Source: Actinomycetes bacterium (lineage in GTDB: Bacteria > Actinomycetota > Actinomycetes > Mycobacteriales > Mycobacteriaceae). From it: 42,414 bases of DNA. Each line of letters starts with the position of its first letter. Within the stretch, counting starts at the first letter, position 1. This document shows positions 42,029 to 42,414 of this stretch, in pieces. A program made the translations under genes and the position numbers. The stretch covers positions 1-42,414 of the forward strand of contig JAHZKD010000133.1 in assembly GCA_022600605.1 (NCBI GenBank), in the 5' to 3' direction. Under the pieces are notes generated by a model. It was not told where the DNA came from and did no database searches. It was given only the letters and a program-made list of their open reading frames with translations.

Positions 42029-42054
42029 AAAAAGCCAAAGCTATGTGACTTCGG
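42029..42054 (-). terminator. Terminator downstream of tRNA-Ala, supplied by the island
   Basis: Read leftward, CCGAAG, an 8-nt loop and CTTTGG (with one G-T pair) form a 6-bp hairpin followed by C and TTTTT, a good intrinsic terminator. It lies 9-34 nt beyond the tRNA 3' end, inside the island. It would replace the host terminator left at 75-98. Confidence 0.6.
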
Positions 42055-42062
42055 TGTCTCCC

Positions 42063-42138
42063 TGGTGGAGCTAAGGGGACTCGAACCCCTGACCCCCACA
42101 CTGCCAGTGTGGTGCGCTACCAGCTGCGCCATAGCCCC
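42063..42138 (-). tRNA. tRNA-Ala, anticodon GGC
   Basis: The reverse strand folds as a complete cloverleaf. GGGGCTA pairs with TAGCTCC in the acceptor stem (one G-T pair), GCGC flanks the D loop, CCACA and TGTGG flank the anticodon loop CTGGCAG, and the T-arm reads GGGG-TTCGAGT-CCCC. The anticodon is GGC, reading GCC alanine codons. A discriminator A and encoded CCA (42063-42065) follow. The gene is intact despite the island at its 3' end, because the island carries a copy of the target segment. Confidence 0.96.
42065..42090. repeat. Right attachment-site repeat within tRNA-Ala
   Basis: This is the partner of the repeat at 115-140, identical over 26 bp. It covers the 3' acceptor strand and half of the T-arm. 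It marks the right end of the island. Confidence 0.93.
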
Positions 42139-42195
42139 GTGAAGTTGTGCTAATCGAAGCTACACCACCTGCGGGTTGCCGTTCAAAATCCCAGG

Positions 42196-42414
42196 TCACG
42201 GTACTTCGCCGCCGGCTTCCGGACCCAACGGACGTCCCTGAGTATGGGCCCTGAATGCAGGTGGACGGGTTTCGGGCGCAAAGACCCAGCCGACCGCGGC
42301 CACCCCGAGAATCACACCGCTGACCGTGAAGGCCCAACCGAATGACGCGTGCTGGGCCACCTGCCCCACCACAAGTGAGCCGACGATCGAGCCGAGGTCG
42401 GCCATCATCTGAAA
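42196..42414 (-). CDS. MFS transporter, C-terminal end (partial)
   Basis: The frame is open to the window edge and is therefore a partial gene; the ATG at 42408 is unlikely to be the true start. The visible 72 residues include two hydrophobic segments, GSIVGSLVVGQVA and FGWAFTVSGVILGVAAVGWVFAP, followed by ETRPPAF, the typical last helices and end of a major facilitator transporter. The protein finishes in a short polar tail. The gene lies upstream of tRNA-Ala on the same strand, outside the island, and is ordinary chromosomal sequence. The substrate cannot be inferred. Confidence 0.75.
   Translation of the reverse strand, partial: FQMMADLGSIVGSLVVGQVAQHASFGWAFTVSGVILGVAAVGWVFAPETRPPAFRAHTQGRPLGPEAGGEVP

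Larger units (their letters stand above)
115..42090. mobile_element. Genomic island integrated at tRNA-Ala(GGC)
   Basis: The segment is bracketed by the 26-bp direct repeat derived from the tRNA-Ala 3' end. It carries decayed integrase and transposase fragments, defence-type genes and a whole Dpd DNA modification/restriction system. No intact integrase is visible; recombinase remnants are seen at about 3390-3574 and 7430-7830. The island is therefore probably no longer self-mobile. Nested or successive insertions are possible, given the debris and the similar sequences outside both repeats. Confidence 0.85.

Noticed and set aside
1-42414. CRISPR array or reverse-transcriptase/retron element
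   Set aside because: No regularly spaced repeats and no reverse-transcriptase motifs were seen; the Cas4-like gene is paired with a helicase, not with cas1/cas2.

Overview
The window looks like a stretch of a high-GC actinobacterial chromosome, most probably a Mycobacterium/Mycolicibacterium-type genome. The grounds are a small secreted protein of mycobacterial type, GTG/TTG starts, and transposase and integrase debris of mycobacterial style. Almost all of it is one genomic island of about 42 kb. The island sits at the 3' end of a tRNA-Ala(GGC) gene at the right edge. A 26-bp copy of the tRNA 3' end marks the far (left) boundary, so the island spans about 115 to 42090. An MFS-transporter C-terminus beyond the tRNA is host backbone. 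No intact integrase was found, only two decayed tyrosine-recombinase remnants, so the island looks immobilised.

Left third (about 0.1 to 17 kb): an accessory and defence-like zone with much decay. It holds a GIY-YIG-like protein, a small secreted protein, a frameshifted gene joining an HELFH metallopeptidase-like part to a ParE/RelE-like toxin part, a conserved 336-aa protein of unknown function, a TM0106-type RecB/RNase H nuclease, a DUF2510 protein with a translationally coupled partner, and a Cys-tailed 140-aa protein. After these comes a rightward cassette: UvrD-like helicase, Cas4/RecB-like PD-(D/E)XK nuclease, a dead Nudix/NrtR-like gene, and an intact macro-like/SIR2 protein. Remnants of ISL3-family and IS3-family transposases and a second NrtR-like pseudogene lie among these genes.

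Right two thirds (about 17.1 to 41.6 kb): a complete Dpd-type 7-deazaguanine DNA modification and restriction system. A leftward operon queC-queE-queD-folE2 makes preQ0 from GTP. A divergent rightward operon, dpdC-like, dpdB1, dpdA, dpdB2, should insert preQ0 into DNA and convert it, with two DGQHR proteins flanking the transglycosylase. A convergent 17.4-kb leftward operon, dpdE-dpdF-dpdG-dpdH-dpdI-dpdJ-dpdK-dpdD, encodes the helicases, ATPase, PLD-type nuclease and helper proteins thought to perform restriction. Nearly all genes in these operons overlap by a few bases or abut, implying translational coupling.

Family assignments rest on motifs and gene order read by eye, without database searches. 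The Dpd family as such is already described. The least familiar items are the helicase/nuclease/Nudix/macro-SIR2 cassette, the peptidase-ParE gene, the doubled dpdB, and the swap of the tRNA terminator by the island.
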